A DNA stretch of 64,000 nucleotides. Origin: Chengkuizengella marina (lineage in GTDB: Bacteria; Bacillota; Bacilli; Paenibacillales; KCTC-33759). Position 1 is the first letter of the stretch, and every line of letters begins with the position of its first letter. The stretch lies in assembly GCF_009910845.1 (NCBI RefSeq), contig NZ_SIJB01000005.1:62001-126000 (forward strand), read 5' to 3'. Below are positions 62,449-64,000 of this stretch, in pieces. The notes under the pieces were generated by a model. That model was not told where the DNA came from and ran no database searches. It saw only the letters and a program-made list of their open reading frames with translations. Both the position numbers and the translations under genes were made by a program.

Positions 62449-64000
62449 ATGTTTAGTCAAAAAAATAAAAAGCAGCGAGCCATTTCAATGTTGTTTCTTG
62501 CATTTATTTTAGTATTTACTAGTGTAAATATAAGTACATCTATAGCCATTGGAGAATCTGTAGAAGTATGGGTAACAACTCCAGATCAGCAAAAATTGCT
62601 AGAGCAAGACAGTGATATACAGTTCTCATCAGATACCAGTGCAGCTGATATTCATGTAGATGAAAATATAGAATATCAAGAAATGGATGGATTTGGAGCA
62701 GCCGTTTCGGGATCTTCCGCTTATCTACTCCATGAAAAACTAGATTCTACTCAAAGAGAATTGATATTAAACGACTTGTTTGGTGAAGGTGGCATTAGTT
62801 TAAGTTTTGTAAGGCAAACGATGGGTGCATCGGATTTTAATCGATCAAGTTATACTTATAATGATTTACCTGATGGAGAGACAGATCCAAATTTAGAACA
62901 ATTTTCAATTGAAAAAGATAAAGAAAATATCATACCTGTTTTGCAAGAAATTCAATCTGTGAATCCAGAGTTGAAAATTTTAGGAACACCTTGGAGTGCC
63001 CCAGCATGGATGAAAGAGAGCGGAACACTTAATGGTGGCACTTTAAGTCCAGATCATTATCAAGTTTATGCAGATTATTTCGTGAAATATATCGAAGCTT
63101 ATGAAAACGAGGGACTACCCATTTATGCAATCACCGTTCAAAATGAACCACATCATGAAACAAACAGTTATCCTTCCATGTACATGTCAGCGGAACAGCA
63201 AATAGAGTTTATTAAAAACTATTTAGGACCAACTTTTGAATCACAATTTATTGAAACAGATATCATTGCTTGGGATCATAACTGGAATGAATTTGAATAT
63301 CCGATCCAGGTATTAAATGATGAAGAGGTTAGACCTTATGTAGCTGGAAGTGCTTTTCATTGTTATGCAGGCACACCAGAATCACAAACAGCAGTGCATA
63401 ATGCATATCCAGACAAAGGAATTTGGTTTACAGAATGTTCAGGTGGAGAATGGGCTACTGAATTTGGTGGAAATTTAAAATGGAACATGGAGAACATCGT
63501 GATTGGCGCAACTCGAAACTGGGCTAAGTCCGTATTATTATGGAATTTAGCATTAGATGAAAATTTCGGTCCTACTAACGGTGGGTGCTCTGATTGTCGT
63601 GGTGTTATAACCGTTGATTCACGATCTGGGGAAGTAATAAAAAATGTAGAGTATTACGTACTGGGTCATATCAGTAAGTTTGTCCAACCAGGTGCAAAAA
63701 GAATTGAATCTAATGCAAATAATGAAATGCTAAATGTTGCCTTTAAAAATCCAGATGGTTCAAAAGTTTTACTCGCGATGAACAATACGGAAGAAGAAAG
63801 AGATTTTAAAGTAAGATGGGGAGAGCAATCATTTATTTATTCTTTGCCAGCTGGTGCAGTGGCTACATTTGTGTGGTCAGGCGAACAAATTGGAGATAGT
63901 GGTGAATTTGAGATTAACCCATTTGAACAAATGGAAGCAGAGAATTTTAGTGACATGAATGGGGTGCAAACCGAATCTGCAAATGATGCAGGTGGTGGAT
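62449..64000 (+). CDS. Secreted GH30-family glycoside hydrolase with CBM6-like module, truncated by the window edge
   Basis: The visible 517 codons encode a signal peptide (AISMLFLAFILVFTSVNIS) and a GH30 catalytic domain beginning IEYQEMDGFGAAVSGSSAYLL. The acid/base Glu233 lies in TVQNEPHHE and the nucleophile Glu329 in WFTECSGGEW. The beta side domain ends near LPAGAVATFVW. A new module starts FEQMEAENFSDMNGVQTE, the usual opening of a CBM6 carbohydrate-binding domain, and continues off the edge. GH30 of this type (glucosylceramidase-like, NGGCSDCRGV loop) includes beta-1,6-glucanases; the exact substrate is not deducible. GAGGTG precedes the ATG. Confidence 0.88.
   Translation, partial: MFSQKNKKQRAISMLFLAFILVFTSVNISTSIAIGESVEVWVTTPDQQKLLEQDSDIQFSSDTSAADIHVDENIEYQEMDGFGAAVSGSSAYLLHEKLDSTQRELILNDLFGEGGISLSFVRQTMGASDFNRSSYTYNDLPDGETDPNLEQFSIEKDKENIIPVLQEIQSVNPELKILGTPWSAPAWMKESGTLNGGTLSPDHYQVYADYFVKYIEAYENEGLPIYAITVQNEPHHETNSYPSMYMSAEQQIEFIKNYLGPTFESQFIETDIIAWDHNWNEFEYPIQVLNDEEVRPYVAGSAFHCYAGTPESQTAVHNAYPDKGIWFTECSGGEWATEFGGNLKWNMENIVIGATRNWAKSVLLWNLALDENFGPTNGGCSDCRGVITVDSRSGEVIKNVEYYVLGHISKFVQPGAKRIESNANNEMLNVAFKNPDGSKVLLAMNNTEEERDFKVRWGEQSFIYSLPAGAVATFVWSGEQIGDSGEFEINPFEQMEAENFSDMNGVQTESANDAGGG

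Overview
The window reads as chromosome from a low-GC, endospore-forming, flagellated Firmicute of the order Bacillales. The grounds are a SASP gene, a SigD/FlgM flagellar block with the FliW-CsrA-Hag switch, DegS-DegU, ComFA/ComFC, AGGAGG-type ribosome binding sites with frequent TTG/GTG starts, and the order hag-flaG-fliD-fliS-hpf-secA-prfB-ftsEX-ctpB-minJ-uvrBA, which mirrors Bacillus subtilis. Secreted proteins carrying copper-amine-oxidase-N repeats and the DUF6470 protein in the flagellar operon point towards Paenibacillaceae (inference; a cold-marine Chengkuizengella-like genome would fit the base composition). I see no rRNA, tRNA, CRISPR array, insertion sequence or prophage.

Layout. 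1-5.3 kb: accessory genes (zinc-ribbon membrane protein, sulfurtransferase, L,D-transpeptidase, a MocR-type regulator divergent from an N-acetyltransferase, an alpha/beta SASP). 5.3-9.8 kb: metK behind a possible attenuator, then a large secreted phosphodiester glycosidase. 9.8-15.1 kb: degS-degU, a small membrane protein and comFA-comFC. 15.3-17.9 kb: DUF4184 membrane protein, acetyltransferase and a NagZ-like lipoprotein. 17.9-18.2 kb: a type I toxin-antitoxin locus. 18.3-27.7 kb: late flagellar genes (yvyF, flgM, flgN, flgK, flgL, DUF6470, fliW, csrA, hag, flaG, fliD, fliS, a fliT-like gene), with SigD promoters before flgM and hag and a textbook CsrA hairpin in the hag leader. 27.7-33.9 kb: a DnaA-box cluster, hpf, secA, prfB (programmed frameshift) and a YitT-family gene. 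33.9-42.0 kb: the complete argCJBDFGH arginine cluster behind an ArgR-type box. 42.0-45.1 kb: a small-gene accessory patch with a decayed gene, a quinone-reductase-like flavoprotein, an orphan antitoxin-like RNA, an unidentified structured RNA and short membrane or secreted proteins. 45.5-52.0 kb: ftsE-ftsX, an M23 murein hydrolase, ctpB, a MinJ-like protein and a small secreted protein. 52.4-57.4 kb: uvrB-uvrA with an SOS-like box. 57.7-64 kb: a 1195-residue secreted nuclease/phosphatase, a DUF4166 protein and a secreted GH30 glycosidase that runs off the right edge.

How the parts work together. FlgM holds SigD until the hook is finished; SigD then drives flgM and hag. FliW, CsrA and flagellin form the translational partner switch acting on the hag leader hairpin. 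FtsE-FtsX sit directly before a coiled-coil LytM/M23 hydrolase with intact metal ligands, the usual pairing in which FtsEX gates peptidoglycan cleavage. The arg genes cover N-acetylglutamate to arginine apart from carbamoyl-phosphate synthase, which is absent here. Features most worth a second look are the DnaA-box cluster before hpf, the RNA at about 44.63-44.86 kb, the two antitoxin-like RNAs, the metK leader and several short proteins that conventional annotation would miss.
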